Shown: in pieces, positions 18,656-28,215 of the stretch
Layout of the letters: every line of letters starts with the position of its first letter
Numbering within the stretch: position 1 is the stretch's first letter
Source of the DNA: Chitinibacter bivalviorum
GTDB taxonomy: Bacteria > Pseudomonadota > Gammaproteobacteria > Burkholderiales > Chitinibacteraceae
NCBI RefSeq assembly: GCF_013403565.1
Contig: NZ_CP058627.1
Span: forward strand, 62,001-126,000
Length of the DNA: 64,000 nt
Direction: 5' to 3'
Translations under genes and position numbers: made by a program
Notes under the pieces: generated by a model
Databases searched by the model: none
Seen by the model: the letters and a program-made list of their open reading frames with translations, nothing else
Told to the model about the DNA's origin: nothing

Positions 18656-20797
18656 TTATTTGCTGGCGTGCAATTCAGTGATGGGTGGGCGGGTATTGCT
18701 GCGCCACTGTTGATGAAAGGCGGCGGCGGGCAGCGGTTTGCCATAGTAAAAACCTTGAATCGTGCTGCAGCCTTCTTCTTGCAGGAAACGAATTTGCGTC
18801 GCTTCTTCAACGCCTTCGGCGACGGTACTGAGGCCCAAACTGCTGGCCAATGAAATAATGGTGCGGATTATGGCTTCATTGTCTTTGCCTGAGCCGATAC
18901 CGAGGATAAACGCCCGATCAATTTTGAGCACTTGCACCGGCAGCTGTTTGAGGTAGGCCAGCGATGAATAACCTGTGCCAAAATCATCGATCGATAATTT
19001 CACCCCAAGCGCGCGAATGGCATCGAGCGTTTCGATCGCATCGTCGACCGCCATGATCACACTTTCGGTGATTTCTAATTCCAGCGCAGTGGCGGGCAAT
19101 TGATACAGATGTAATAACTGAGCCAGATGCGCGGGGAAATCGGTGCGCTCGAGTTGTTTGACCGATAAATTGACCGATACGCAAGGGATATTAAAACCAC
19201 TGCTGCGCCAATCTCTGAGTTGCTGACAGGTTTTTTCCAAGATCTGATCGCCCAAGGCCACAATCAAGCCAGTGTCTTCGGCGACTGGGATAAATCGCAC
19301 CGGCGGTACATGGCCCAGCGCCTCGCTATGCCAGCGGGCGAGTGCTTCGGCGCCGACCAATTGGCCGCTGTTTGAATCTACTTTGGCTTGGAAATGCACT
19401 GTTAATTCATTGTGCTCAATGGCCTGACGTAAATAGCGTTCAATCCTGACTCGCTCTTCGGCAGCAACAGACATGGCACGGGTATAGCACTGAAAGCGAT
19501 TGCGGCCGGCGGCTTTAGCCTGATACATCGCAATATCGGCATTGCGCACGAGGGTATTCACATCCATACCGTCTTCTGGCGCAAAGCTAATCCCGATGCT
19601 GGCGGAGAGGAAAATATCATTGTTATTGATGTGAAACGGCTGGCTAAATAGCGCTAATAATTGGCCCGCGATTTGGCTCGCAGTTTCTCTCCCAGCTTGG
19701 GTATTGAGAATACAGACAAATTCATCGCCGCCCAGCCGCGCCAAAGTGTCATCTGCGCGCACCTGTTTGATGAGCCGTGCGGTAACGGCAATCAGTAATT
19801 GATCGCCAATAAAATGCCCCAGCGTATCGTTCACATCTTTGAAGCGATCAAGGTCTATAAACAAGACCGCTAAATGGTGCGGATGATCGGGCGCCTGCAG
19901 CAGTCTTTGCTCGAGTTGCTCATTAAATAGCAGGCGATTGGGTAGGTTGGTGAGTGGGTCATGGTGCGCCAGTTGATCAAGCCGCTCTTCCGCATTGCGC
20001 CGCTCTATCACTTCGGCTTCGAGCTGCAAGTTAGCTTGCCCCAGCGCAAAAGTGCGCTCTTCAACGCGCCGATCGAGGTCACGATTGGCTTCTTCAAGCT
20101 CGGCCGCCTGTTTATTAATAATATTTCCCGCGCGCATCACCACCAGCATTTGCACCAGAAATAAAATCACCATCAGAAAACAAATCGCCACCGCCAGCCA
20201 TCGTAATTGCTCGGACATGGCTTTGATGAACGGTGTGGCATCGACGTAGATTTCCAGCACGCCTTCTACTTTTTCATTGGCACCATGCACAGGCACATAG
20301 GTGGAAATGACATCGCGATCGACTAAGGCGCGCTCAAACGAATCAATACTATGTTTATGTGCCAACTCGCTGGCCGGCACATTGGCCAAGGCCGATTTAA
20401 AGCCATCGTTGTCTTCTTCAACTTCGCCCACTTGCTTGGGGTCGGTCGAGAATACGGTCAGGCCATTGAGCGCATACACCTTGATCTTGATGACATCGGT
20501 GCCCTTCATGAGTTGAATGACATTGCTCATTAATTGCCCTTGCGATGATTGCTTGAGCAATTGCGTTTTATCGAGCAAGGTCAATGGCCGAAATTGCGGC
20601 CATAAAGAGTTTTCGAATACCTGAACCATGGACGAGGCTCGCACTTTTTCCAGCTTGAGCAATTGCTCGCTAGAGTAATGCTGCAAATAGCCGGTCATCA
20701 GTAAAGTCGCGATCGACATAATGCCCAGCGACAATAAAAAGAAATACCGAATCAAATTGAACGGCTTGCTGCGCATCGGAGCTAGGTACTCGGGCAT
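18656..20797 (-). CDS. Membrane GGDEF-EAL protein (cyclic di-GMP turnover)
   Basis: A 713-residue sensor: TM1 at about residues 15-37, a periplasmic region of about 160 residues, TM2 at about 197-220, a coiled coil, then GGDEF (about 275-435) and EAL (about 445-700). The GGDEF motif LARLGGDEF is intact and preceded by RADD, a product-inhibition I-site in the correct register. The EAL domain keeps GAEALARWH and DDFGTGYSSLAYL. Both synthesis and hydrolysis of cyclic di-GMP are possible. AAGGGA before the ATG supports the start. The periplasmic input domain is not identified. Confidence 0.92.
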   Translation of the reverse strand: MPEYLAPMRSKPFNLIRYFFLLSLGIMSIATLLMTGYLQHYSSEQLLKLEKVRASSMVQVFENSLWPQFRPLTLLDKTQLLKQSSQGQLMSNVIQLMKGTDVIKIKVYALNGLTVFSTDPKQVGEVEEDNDGFKSALANVPASELAHKHSIDSFERALVDRDVISTYVPVHGANEKVEGVLEIYVDATPFIKAMSEQLRWLAVAICFLMVILFLVQMLVVMRAGNIINKQAAELEEANRDLDRRVEERTFALGQANLQLEAEVIERRNAEERLDQLAHHDPLTNLPNRLLFNEQLEQRLLQAPDHPHHLAVLFIDLDRFKDVNDTLGHFIGDQLLIAVTARLIKQVRADDTLARLGGDEFVCILNTQAGRETASQIAGQLLALFSQPFHINNNDIFLSASIGISFAPEDGMDVNTLVRNADIAMYQAKAAGRNRFQCYTRAMSVAAEERVRIERYLRQAIEHNELTVHFQAKVDSNSGQLVGAEALARWHSEALGHVPPVRFIPVAEDTGLIVALGDQILEKTCQQLRDWRSSGFNIPCVSVNLSVKQLERTDFPAHLAQLLHLYQLPATALELEITESVIMAVDDAIETLDAIRALGVKLSIDDFGTGYSSLAYLKQLPVQVLKIDRAFILGIGSGKDNEAIIRTIISLASSLGLSTVAEGVEEATQIRFLQEEGCSTIQGFYYGKPLPAAAFHQQWRSNTRPPITELHASK

Positions 20798-21044
20798 GAC
20801 TTATCCCTTCGCTGCAATAAACATGATAATGAGTGTAGACGCAGTTATCGTGCACTGCCGCATAAGAAGGCGATTGCGCAGTCGCAGCGGCATCGTGGCC
20901 AGAAAATGAAACGATGTGCTGCAATCTGAGCGAAAAGTCGCACAGTCAGTCGCTGCTTTGTGCTGGTAGTGAGAATCTGCGGAAAGGTTTTCCGCGAGGC
21001 AAAGTGGGGCTGCTACAATCACGTACCCAGAACGAGTGTACGTC

Positions 21045-23033
21045 ATGAATCTTGAAGAAGCATTTGCCAACGATGGCCCATTTTCCGCTGCTTTTCCCGG
21101 CTACAAGCTCCGTCAGCCGCAGCTCGAAATGGCGCAGGCAGTCGCGGCGGCGATCGAGAATCATGGCCAACTGATTGCCGAAGCGGGTACGGGCACCGGC
21201 AAGACTTTTGCCTACTTGGTGCCAGCGCTGCTGTCAGGTGGCAAAACCATCGTCTCGACCGGTACTAAAACGCTGCAAGATCAGCTGTTTAACCGCGATA
21301 TTCCCAGCGTGCGCGATGTGCTCAAAGTGCCGGTCACGGTGGCGCTGCTCAAAGGGCGCAGCAATTATGTCTGCCACTATCATCTGGAGCGTGCCGAGCA
21401 CGAAGGGCGCTTTATGCGCCGCGAAGACGTGGTCGATCTGCAAAAGGTCAAACGTTATGCGGCCAGTACCCAGTCGGGCGATAAAGCGTCTTGCCAGGGC
21501 GTACCCGAAGATGCGCCAATCTGGTCGCATGTGACCAGCACCCGCGATAATTGCTTGGGGCAAGATTGCCCGAGCCACAAAGAATGTTTCGTGCTCAAAG
21601 CGCGGCGTGAAGCGCAAGAAGCTGACGTTGTGGTCGTCAATCATCACCTATTTTTTGCCGACGTGTGGCTGCGTGATGAAGGCGCGGGCGAATTGTTACC
21701 CGCGTGCAATACCGTCATTTTTGACGAGGCGCATCAGCTGCCCGAAGTGGCCAGCCTATTTTTTGGCGATACATTGACCAGTGGGCAAGTCGTTGAAATC
21801 GCGCGTGACGCGCGTGCCGAAGCATTGGTGGTGGCCAAAGATTTTATCGAGTTGCCCAATGCCGCCGAAGCGCTGGAAAAAGCCGCCAAAGATGTGCGAC
21901 TCGTTTTCAAAGAGCAATTGCGCCTGCCGCAGCATGAATTAAACGAGAAGTACGCCGAGTTTTTTACGCAACTCGGCGTGATGCAAGATAAACTGAAAAC
22001 CGTCGCACAACTCCTCGCCAAACAGGCTGAGCGCGCAGAAGGGTTGGAAAAATGCCAGCAGCGCGCCTCTGAAATGTTGACGCTGCTTGATCAGTGGCTC
22101 GAAGAAGACTCGAAAGAAACCGTGCATTGGATCGACGTCACGCAGCATGGCTTTTTGCTGCACGTCACGCCGCTCAATATCGCCGATTTATTCCAGAAAC
22201 AAATCAATCTGAACCCGCGCGCGTGGATTTTTGCCTCAGCCACGCTGGCGGTAAATAATCAATTTACCCATTTTCAGCATGAGCTGGGTTTGTGGAAAGC
22301 AGAGACAGCGACATGGGATAGTCCATTCGATTACAAGCAGCAGGCAGTACTGTATGTGCCGCAAGACATGCCTGCACCTAATACACCGTCATATACCCAG
22401 GCAGTGGTTGAAAAAGCCTGGCCCTTGTTGCAATCAACGCAAGGCCACGCCTTTCTGCTTTTTACCAGCTTGAAAGCCATGCGCGAGGCGCATGAGCTGG
22501 TGCTGGAAAAACTCAAAGCCGCCAATCTGGATTGGCCGGTGTTTTTGCAAGGCACCACCTCGAGGACGGAATTATTGGATCAATTTCGTCGCGCGCCCAA
22601 CGCCATTTTGGTGGCCAGCCAGACTTTTTGGGAAGGCATTGACGTGCGCGGGGAACAATTGTCTTTGGTCGTCATCGATAAACTACCGTTTTCACCGCCG
22701 GATGATCCGGTATTGTCGGCACGAATGGAGCAAATCACCAAAGCCGGTCGCAGCCCGTTTATGGATTATCAATTGCCGAACGCGACGATTACCCTCAAAC
22801 AGGGCGCTGGGCGCTTGATTCGCGATGAAACCGACATCGGCATTTTGATGATTGCGGACACTCGATTAGTTGAGAAACAATACGGCAAGCTAATTTGGAA
22901 AAGCCTGCCGCCAATGTTCCGCTCGCGCGAGTTGGCCAATGTGCAGAAATTTTTCGCCGTGAAACAGGCCGAAAAGCTTGAGCAGCGCATGGGGGCTGAT
23001 GCTAGCTTGGCGCCTGCGGATGCAGACAAATAG
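21045..23033 (+). CDS. DinG/YoaA-family ATP-dependent DNA helicase
   Basis: A 662-residue superfamily 2 (XPD-like) 5'-3' helicase. Walker A EAGTGTGKTFAYLVPALL is near residue 47 and the DEAH box VIFDEAHQLPE near 230. Iron-sulfur ligand cysteines lie between them (SNYVCHYH and NCLGQDCPSHKEC), and there are C-terminal motifs SQTFWEGIDVRGEQLSLVVI and QGAGRLIRDETDIG. The family processes unusual DNA structures such as R-loops or stalled forks. The pattern is closer to YoaA than to E. coli DinG in length. The ATG at 21045 is preferred to a GTG at 21036. Confidence 0.9.
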   Translation: MNLEEAFANDGPFSAAFPGYKLRQPQLEMAQAVAAAIENHGQLIAEAGTGTGKTFAYLVPALLSGGKTIVSTGTKTLQDQLFNRDIPSVRDVLKVPVTVALLKGRSNYVCHYHLERAEHEGRFMRREDVVDLQKVKRYAASTQSGDKASCQGVPEDAPIWSHVTSTRDNCLGQDCPSHKECFVLKARREAQEADVVVVNHHLFFADVWLRDEGAGELLPACNTVIFDEAHQLPEVASLFFGDTLTSGQVVEIARDARAEALVVAKDFIELPNAAEALEKAAKDVRLVFKEQLRLPQHELNEKYAEFFTQLGVMQDKLKTVAQLLAKQAERAEGLEKCQQRASEMLTLLDQWLEEDSKETVHWIDVTQHGFLLHVTPLNIADLFQKQINLNPRAWIFASATLAVNNQFTHFQHELGLWKAETATWDSPFDYKQQAVLYVPQDMPAPNTPSYTQAVVEKAWPLLQSTQGHAFLLFTSLKAMREAHELVLEKLKAANLDWPVFLQGTTSRTELLDQFRRAPNAILVASQTFWEGIDVRGEQLSLVVIDKLPFSPPDDPVLSARMEQITKAGRSPFMDYQLPNATITLKQGAGRLIRDETDIGILMIADTRLVEKQYGKLIWKSLPPMFRSRELANVQKFFAVKQAEKLEQRMGADASLAPADADK

Positions 23034-23105
23034 TTAAACAGACAAATCGTTCAACCATTGCAGCTTTTAAGCGATTTGCCAGAAATTTAAGATCAGGAAT
23101 AAAAC

Positions 23106-24161
23106 GTGGCCAGTAAACCCACTAAACCCGTACGTAAAAGCGGGTCGCCCAAAAAAACGCCTCCGTCAATCTGGGGGCGCGTCTTCGGTTTTTTGCTGCT
23201 GAGCTGTTTTCTACTCGCGGCGCTCATGGGGGGCTGGTTTTATAGTTGGACCACCGAGGCGCAGCCCAAGCCCGATGCGGGCGCCGTGGTCTTACAGCCG
23301 GGCAATGTGCAGGTTTTGGCGGAGCAACTGCAGGCGCAAGGCGCGATTGACTCGGCAACGATGTTTGTTTGGTTGGCACGGCTGACGGGCAAAGATACGC
23401 AGCTTAAATCTGGTCGCTATCGGATTAGTGTGGATATGTCACCGCTGACTTTGCTGCGCAAAATCAGCAAGGGCGACACCGATGAATTGATGGTGACCAT
23501 CGTTGAAGGCTGGAATTGGCGTGATGTCAAAAAGGCGCTGAGTAAAAATCCATACTTGAAGCACGATAGCGCAAAGCTCACCGATGCCGAATTATTGGCG
23601 CAGCTGGAAATCAGCGCGACTTCGCCCGAAGGCATGTTTTTTCCTGATAGCTACCAAATTGAGGCGGGTAGCTCTGATTTGAAATTACTGGCACGTGCGC
23701 ATCGTCGTATGCAGCAAAAGCTTGATCAAGCTTGGGCGGGGAGGAAAGAGAATTTACCGTTGAAAAATGAATATGAGGCGCTGATTTTAGCTTCGCTAGT
23801 AGAAAAAGAAACTGGCAAGGCCAGCGATCGACCCTTGATTGCCGGTGTCTTTATCAATCGCCTGAATCAAGGGATGCGCCTGCAGACCGACCCAGCTGTG
23901 ATTTACGGCGTGGGGGAGGGTTTTGATGGCAACATCACCAAGGCCCATCTGACGACCGATACGCCGTACAACACCTATACCCGCGGCGGGTTAACGCCAA
24001 CGCCAATTGCGATGGTGGGGGAGGCCGCCCTGAAGGCAGCGACGCAACCTGCAGATACTACCGCAGTGTATTTTGTTGCACGCGGCGATGGATCTAGTCA
24101 ATTTTCAAATACCCTTGATGAGCACAATGCCGCGGTGCGGAAATATCTATTGTCGCGCTAA
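23106..24161 (+). CDS. mltG: Endolytic murein transglycosylase
   Basis: Inner-membrane enzyme that cleaves nascent glycan strands and sets their length. The 351-residue protein has a basic cytoplasmic tail, one TM (about residues 23-47), a LysM-like segment and the YceG catalytic domain with SLVEKETGKASDRPLIAGVFINRL, which contains the catalytic Glu. LQTDPAVIYG and TPYNTYTRGGLTPTPI are also conserved. It starts with GTG after AGGAATAAAAC. The usual downstream partner tmk is not adjacent here; the next genes are alkaline phosphatases. Confidence 0.95.
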   Translation: MASKPTKPVRKSGSPKKTPPSIWGRVFGFLLLSCFLLAALMGGWFYSWTTEAQPKPDAGAVVLQPGNVQVLAEQLQAQGAIDSATMFVWLARLTGKDTQLKSGRYRISVDMSPLTLLRKISKGDTDELMVTIVEGWNWRDVKKALSKNPYLKHDSAKLTDAELLAQLEISATSPEGMFFPDSYQIEAGSSDLKLLARAHRRMQQKLDQAWAGRKENLPLKNEYEALILASLVEKETGKASDRPLIAGVFINRLNQGMRLQTDPAVIYGVGEGFDGNITKAHLTTDTPYNTYTRGGLTPTPIAMVGEAALKAATQPADTTAVYFVARGDGSSQFSNTLDEHNAAVRKYLLSR

Positions 24162-24280
24162 GTGATACAGGGCCTCATCAGCTCAATTTGAGCGGTCACC
24201 ACCTCGTTATCGCGCACGAATGATGACCACTCATCGTTTATTTCTAATTGCAAACGATTGTTTTAACTCGGAAATTTAAA

Positions 24281-24336
24281 CTGTCTTTTTGCTGTCATTG
24301 TTTCTTGATGTGATTGTCATTTTCTTGGACTAACCT
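24281..24336 (+). promoter_or_regulatory. Pho box and -10 upstream of alkaline phosphatase 1
   Basis: Four 7-base units start exactly 11 bp apart: CTGTCTT (24281), CTGTCAT (24292), TCTTGAT (24303), TTGTCAT (24314). Ten bases after the last unit is TAACCT, a possible -10. This is the arrangement of PhoB-activated promoters, so induction by phosphate limitation is expected. Confidence 0.8.
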
Positions 24337-24360
24337 CGCCACACCTTTAGGGAGGTTCCA

Positions 24361-25827
24361 ATGAAAAAGTTATTAATTAGCAGTTCAATTGCATTAGCAC
24401 TCACTGCTTGCGGTGGTGGTTCTAATCTCACTCAAAGCACTACTTCTGCCAGCACGGCAACGCCAGTACCTAGCTCTAGCTCTGCAGCGCCAAAGAATAT
24501 TTTGTTCTTCTTGGGTGACGGCATGGGCATGGCCACGATGACTGCTGCGCGTATTTACGCTGTGGGTGAAGATGGCGAGCTGACCATGGATCAATTGCCA
24601 GAAACTGCCTTTATCAAAACCTATTCCAATGACGCGCAAGTCACTGACTCAGCCCCATCGATGGCTGCGTACATGACGGGCGTGAAAATGAATAATGAAG
24701 TGATTTCAATGTCGGCGGACACCAAAGCATTTGATGCGGCGGGTGCGAGTTATTTGAAAGGCGCTGATAGCGCTTGCCCAAGTAGCAATGGTAAGCCAGT
24801 CACGACGCTGCTTGAAATCGCCAAGTCTGCTGGCCTAGCGACTGGTGTAGTAACGACAACTCGTATCACGCATGCAACGCCAGCCGCGACTTACGCTCAC
24901 GTATGCCACCGTGATGCGGAAAACACCATTGCGGCCCAGTTGGTGCCCGCTGGTGAAGGTATGGGTTATAACGACAAGCTGGTCGATGGTGTGGACGTGG
25001 TCTTTGGTGGTGGTAGCCAATTCTTCAAACCCACATCGGCGGGTGGTAAACGGACTGACGGTCGTGATTTGATCGCCGAAATGAAGGGTAATGATTACAG
25101 CTACGCCAGCAACAAATCGGAATTCGACAAACTCGATCCGAAAACGGCGAAGAAAATGTTTGGTCTGTTTAGCTCTAGCCACATGAGCTATGACCTTGAT
25201 CGTGATCCAAGCAAAGAGCCTAGCCTGGCTGAAATGACGACCAAAGCGATTCAGGGCTTGCAGAAAAACAGCAAGGGGATGTTCCTGATGGTTGAAGGTG
25301 GCCGTATCGACCACGCGCTGCACGAAACTACTGCGAAGAAAGCTCTGCAAGACGCTGTTGCGTTTGATAACGCAATCAAAGCGGGTATCGCCGAGATGAA
25401 GAAGGTTGATCCTGATCTGAAAAACACCTTGATCGTTGTAACTGCTGACCATGACCACACGCTGGTACTCAATGGTTACGCTGCACGTACCGGTAAATCA
25501 ACTGCAACTAACCCAGGGGTGTTGGGCTTGCTGCGCAATTATGTTACCGGCGCTGTCGAGCTTGATGCCGACAAGATGCCATACACGATTATTGGCTTTG
25601 GTAACGGCGAAAACCGCGTGAATGCAACGCGTAGCGCGCTGACCGATACGCAAGTGTTTGCCAATGATTACCACCAAGAAGCCGCAGTGCAAATGCCGGC
25701 GGGTAGCGAAACACACGGCGGTACTAATGTGTTCTTGGGTGCGATGGGTAAAAATGCCGATACCTTTGCTGGCGTGATGGACAACACCAAGGTATTTACG
25801 CTGATTCGTAGCGCAATGGGCCTGTAA
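24361..25827 (+). CDS. Alkaline phosphatase, lipoprotein form (PhoA family)
   Basis: A 488-residue phosphomonoesterase. The signal peptide ends in a lipobox LTAC (Cys17), followed by a Ser/Thr-rich tether, so the enzyme is predicted to be membrane-anchored. The catalytic domain shows the metal ligand region LFFLGDGMG, the phosphoserine nucleophile in TDSAPSMAAYMTG, EGGRIDHALHET, VTADHDHT and SETHGG, all expected for the two-zinc, one-magnesium site. GGGAGGTTCC precedes the ATG, and a Pho box lies upstream. It releases phosphate from organic esters. A paralogue follows directly. Confidence 0.94.
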   Translation: MKKLLISSSIALALTACGGGSNLTQSTTSASTATPVPSSSSAAPKNILFFLGDGMGMATMTAARIYAVGEDGELTMDQLPETAFIKTYSNDAQVTDSAPSMAAYMTGVKMNNEVISMSADTKAFDAAGASYLKGADSACPSSNGKPVTTLLEIAKSAGLATGVVTTTRITHATPAATYAHVCHRDAENTIAAQLVPAGEGMGYNDKLVDGVDVVFGGGSQFFKPTSAGGKRTDGRDLIAEMKGNDYSYASNKSEFDKLDPKTAKKMFGLFSSSHMSYDLDRDPSKEPSLAEMTTKAIQGLQKNSKGMFLMVEGGRIDHALHETTAKKALQDAVAFDNAIKAGIAEMKKVDPDLKNTLIVVTADHDHTLVLNGYAARTGKSTATNPGVLGLLRNYVTGAVELDADKMPYTIIGFGNGENRVNATRSALTDTQVFANDYHQEAAVQMPAGSETHGGTNVFLGAMGKNADTFAGVMDNTKVFTLIRSAMGL

Positions 25828-25859
25828 ACACAGCGATTAATCGGAATAAGTAATCGGCT

Positions 25860-25937
25860 AAAGAGTTCACGCAAGACGCACCGCCGTCGACAGTACTCGA
25901 AGTACGGCAAGGCGAAGCAACGCCGCGTGAATTCTTT
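25860..25937. repeat. Palindromic dispersed repeat, copy A
   Basis: A 78-bp element with 13-bp terminal inverted repeats (one mismatch: AAAGAGTTCACGC against GCGTGAATTCTTT) and an internal small hairpin GTAC-TCGAA-GTAC. It shares a 21-base identical core, starting GTACGGCAAGGCG at 25902, with the element at 57.9 kb. It occupies most of the gap between the two alkaline phosphatase genes and could also act as a terminator or mRNA-stabilising stem. Confidence 0.75.
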
Positions 25938-25952
25938 TGTCTTACTATTTAA

Positions 25953-27380
25953 TTGGAATTTATCATGAAAAAAACATTAATTGCCGCAGTGTTAGTCTCT
26001 GCATTTGCCTCATTGGCAGCGCCGACGTATGCGGCGGGTGAAGCGAAAAACGTCATCTTCTTCTTGGGCGACGGTATGGGCCCAACGACTGTAACTGCGG
26101 CACGTATTTACAAGTACAAAGAAGAAGGCGAGTTGAATATGGAAAAGCTGGACGGTAAAACCCGTACGGCCCGTATTAAAACGTATTCAAATGACGCTCA
26201 AACTACCGACTCTGCCCCTTCGATGGCGGCGTATATGACTGGCGTTAAAATGAACAACGAAGTGTTGTCGATGACGCCAGATACAAAAGCCGTTGATGCA
26301 GCGGGCAAAGCCTATCAAGTCGGTGGCGACAGTACTTGTCCAGCCGGCAATGGCAAGCCAGTGGATACGATTTTGGAAATCGCTAAAGCCAAGGGTAAAG
26401 CTGTCGGTGCTGTGACGACAACGCGTGTTACACATGCAACGCCTGCTGCGACTTACTCGCACATTTGTAATCGTGACGCAGAAAACACGATTGCAGCCCA
26501 GGCTGTTGTCGGTGGCGCAGGTTACAACACCAAGCTCGGTGATGGTTTGGATGTATTGCTGGGTGGTGGTACGCAATTCTTCTTGCCAACGACGGCAGGT
26601 GGTAAACGCACTGATGGCCGTGACCTGATCGCTGAAATGAAAACCAAAGGTTATACCTACGCTGCAACAGGTACTGCTTTGGCGGCGATTGACGGCAAAA
26701 ACACCAATAAGCTGTTTGGTCTGTTTAATAAAGACCATATGTCATACGAACTAGATCGCGTAAAAACCAAGGCCGATGAGCCTAGCTTGAGCGCGATGAC
26801 CTTGAAAGCCATTGATGTGTTGGGCAAAAAGCCAGAAGGCTTTTTCCTGATGGTTGAAGGCGGTCGTATTGACCACGCATTGCATGGCACCAACGCCAAG
26901 CGTGTATTGGAAGATGCCGTGGCATTTGACGACGCGATTAAAGCGGCGCTCGATGAAATGCAAAAACGCGATCCAGGTCTGAAAAATACGCTGATCGTTG
27001 TCACAGCTGACCATGACCACACGATGACGTTCAATGGCTATGGCAAGCGTGGTAGCAATATCCTCGGTACGGTGAAGGATTACCGCAATGGCGCGGAAAT
27101 GAAAGACGTGAACGGCAAAAACTACACCACCTTGGTGTTTGGTAATGGCCCGAACCGCCCGAATGTACGCACCAATCTGATCGAAGGCGCTGCGGATAAA
27201 ACCCAAGTCTTGCACGATGATTATCAGCAAGAAACAGGTGTACGCACCTCTAGCGAAACGCACGGTGGTGGCGATGTGATGTTGTTTGCGACCGGTGCTG
27301 GCACTGCGTCAAAAACCTTCAAAGGCACACTGGACAACACCAAAGTGTTTGGTTTGCTGAAAAGCGCGTTTGGCTTCTAA
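25953..27380 (+). CDS. Alkaline phosphatase, soluble periplasmic form (PhoA family)
   Basis: The frame gives 475 residues from 25953; the ATG at 25965 (MKKTLIAAVLVSAFASLAAP) begins the signal peptide and is the likelier start. After cleavage near YAAG the catalytic domain has LFFLGDGMG-like IFFLGDGMGPTTV, the nucleophile in TDSAPSMAAYMTG, EGGRIDHALHGT, VTADHDHT and SSETHGGG. It is a close paralogue of the upstream gene but lacks the lipobox, so the pair probably gives an anchored and a soluble enzyme. No clear Pho box precedes it; it may be read through from the first gene. A strong terminator follows. Confidence 0.93.
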   Translation: MEFIMKKTLIAAVLVSAFASLAAPTYAAGEAKNVIFFLGDGMGPTTVTAARIYKYKEEGELNMEKLDGKTRTARIKTYSNDAQTTDSAPSMAAYMTGVKMNNEVLSMTPDTKAVDAAGKAYQVGGDSTCPAGNGKPVDTILEIAKAKGKAVGAVTTTRVTHATPAATYSHICNRDAENTIAAQAVVGGAGYNTKLGDGLDVLLGGGTQFFLPTTAGGKRTDGRDLIAEMKTKGYTYAATGTALAAIDGKNTNKLFGLFNKDHMSYELDRVKTKADEPSLSAMTLKAIDVLGKKPEGFFLMVEGGRIDHALHGTNAKRVLEDAVAFDDAIKAALDEMQKRDPGLKNTLIVVTADHDHTMTFNGYGKRGSNILGTVKDYRNGAEMKDVNGKNYTTLVFGNGPNRPNVRTNLIEGAADKTQVLHDDYQQETGVRTSSETHGGGDVMLFATGAGTASKTFKGTLDNTKVFGLLKSAFGF

Positions 27381-27398
27381 GCGAACTGAGTGGTAATG

Positions 27399-27430
27399 AA
27401 ACCCCAGCTGCCCAGCAGTTGGGGTTTTTT
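27399..27430 (+). terminator. Intrinsic terminator after the phosphatase pair
   Basis: AACCCCAGCTG-CCCAG-CAGTTGGGGTT followed by a T-run; one G-U pair in the stem. Confidence 0.9.
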
Positions 27431-27514
27431 CATCAGGCTAAAATCGCCATACTGCCTTGAGTGTGAAAAATTATGGCCGTTGACTGTTTATATTTGAAAA
27501 GTGAAAGATCGAGC

Positions 27515-28189
27515 ATGTTAAGCAATGTGATTGTCAAAGCGGCCTTGGTAATGTCTGTGGCCAGTATTCCCTGCTATGCCGCGCTGCAATCGGCAGTGAT
27601 GACGTTTGAAAGTAAAACGCTAACTTCCGAAGGCGTTGAAAAACAATCGCGCTTTCAAGAGCGCTTGATTCGAGATGATAAAAACGTCTGGACGATTCGT
27701 ATGCTGCCGCAGGGCACTCCGCCTCATGTGCATCAGCCGGGTGATCACCAGCATAAACATGACACCAATTTTGTTCTGGCGGGAAAATGGATATTTTTGG
27801 ATGCCAAAGGCAATGCCAACCTGCGCTTTGTGCGCGCCGAGAATAAAACCATCATCACGCCGCGCCCAACTGAATACGGCACGCTAGGCTTTGATGGCTC
27901 TTGGGAGCATGCAGCTTATTTGCTCGATCGTGCGGCCCTCAAGAAAATGAATGTACTGAAAAAAACTGCGCCGGCAGGATGTACTTGGTATGAGCGTACG
28001 AACGGCACTCAGTACACGCGAGTCTTGTGGGATGAGAAAACACAATTGCCCCGCAGTATTGAAAGCGGCAATCTCAATGGCACCTTGATGGATAAAATCA
28101 CCATCGAATCACGCCCTGCACCAGCCAAAATGCCATGGAGTGAATTGAAGGGGTATAAAGATGTAGCCTATGAGGATCTTCTTGATTAA
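27515..28189 (+). CDS. Uncharacterised secreted His-rich protein
   Basis: About 224 residues starting MLSNVIVKAALVMSVASIPC, a signal peptide cleaved near CYAA. The mature protein is beta-rich, with a striking HVHQPGDHQHKHD segment near residue 80 that could bind a metal. A later RVLWDEKTQLPRSIES stretch resembles LolA/DUF4412-like folds, but that is only a loose impression. A longer start at 27473 would put residues before the signal peptide and is rejected. It follows the alkaline phosphatase terminator and has its own terminator, so it is a separate unit. I do not recognise the family. Confidence 0.65.
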   Translation: MLSNVIVKAALVMSVASIPCYAALQSAVMTFESKTLTSEGVEKQSRFQERLIRDDKNVWTIRMLPQGTPPHVHQPGDHQHKHDTNFVLAGKWIFLDAKGNANLRFVRAENKTIITPRPTEYGTLGFDGSWEHAAYLLDRAALKKMNVLKKTAPAGCTWYERTNGTQYTRVLWDEKTQLPRSIESGNLNGTLMDKITIESRPAPAKMPWSELKGYKDVAYEDLLD

Positions 28190-28215
28190 GAAGATACTTA
28201 TAGTGGGTATAAATA

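Noticed and set aside
20979..20995. GCGGAAA-GGT-TTTCCGC hairpin before the DinG/YoaA-like gene as an SOS operator
   Set aside because: It does not match a LexA box; only a simple palindrome can be claimed.
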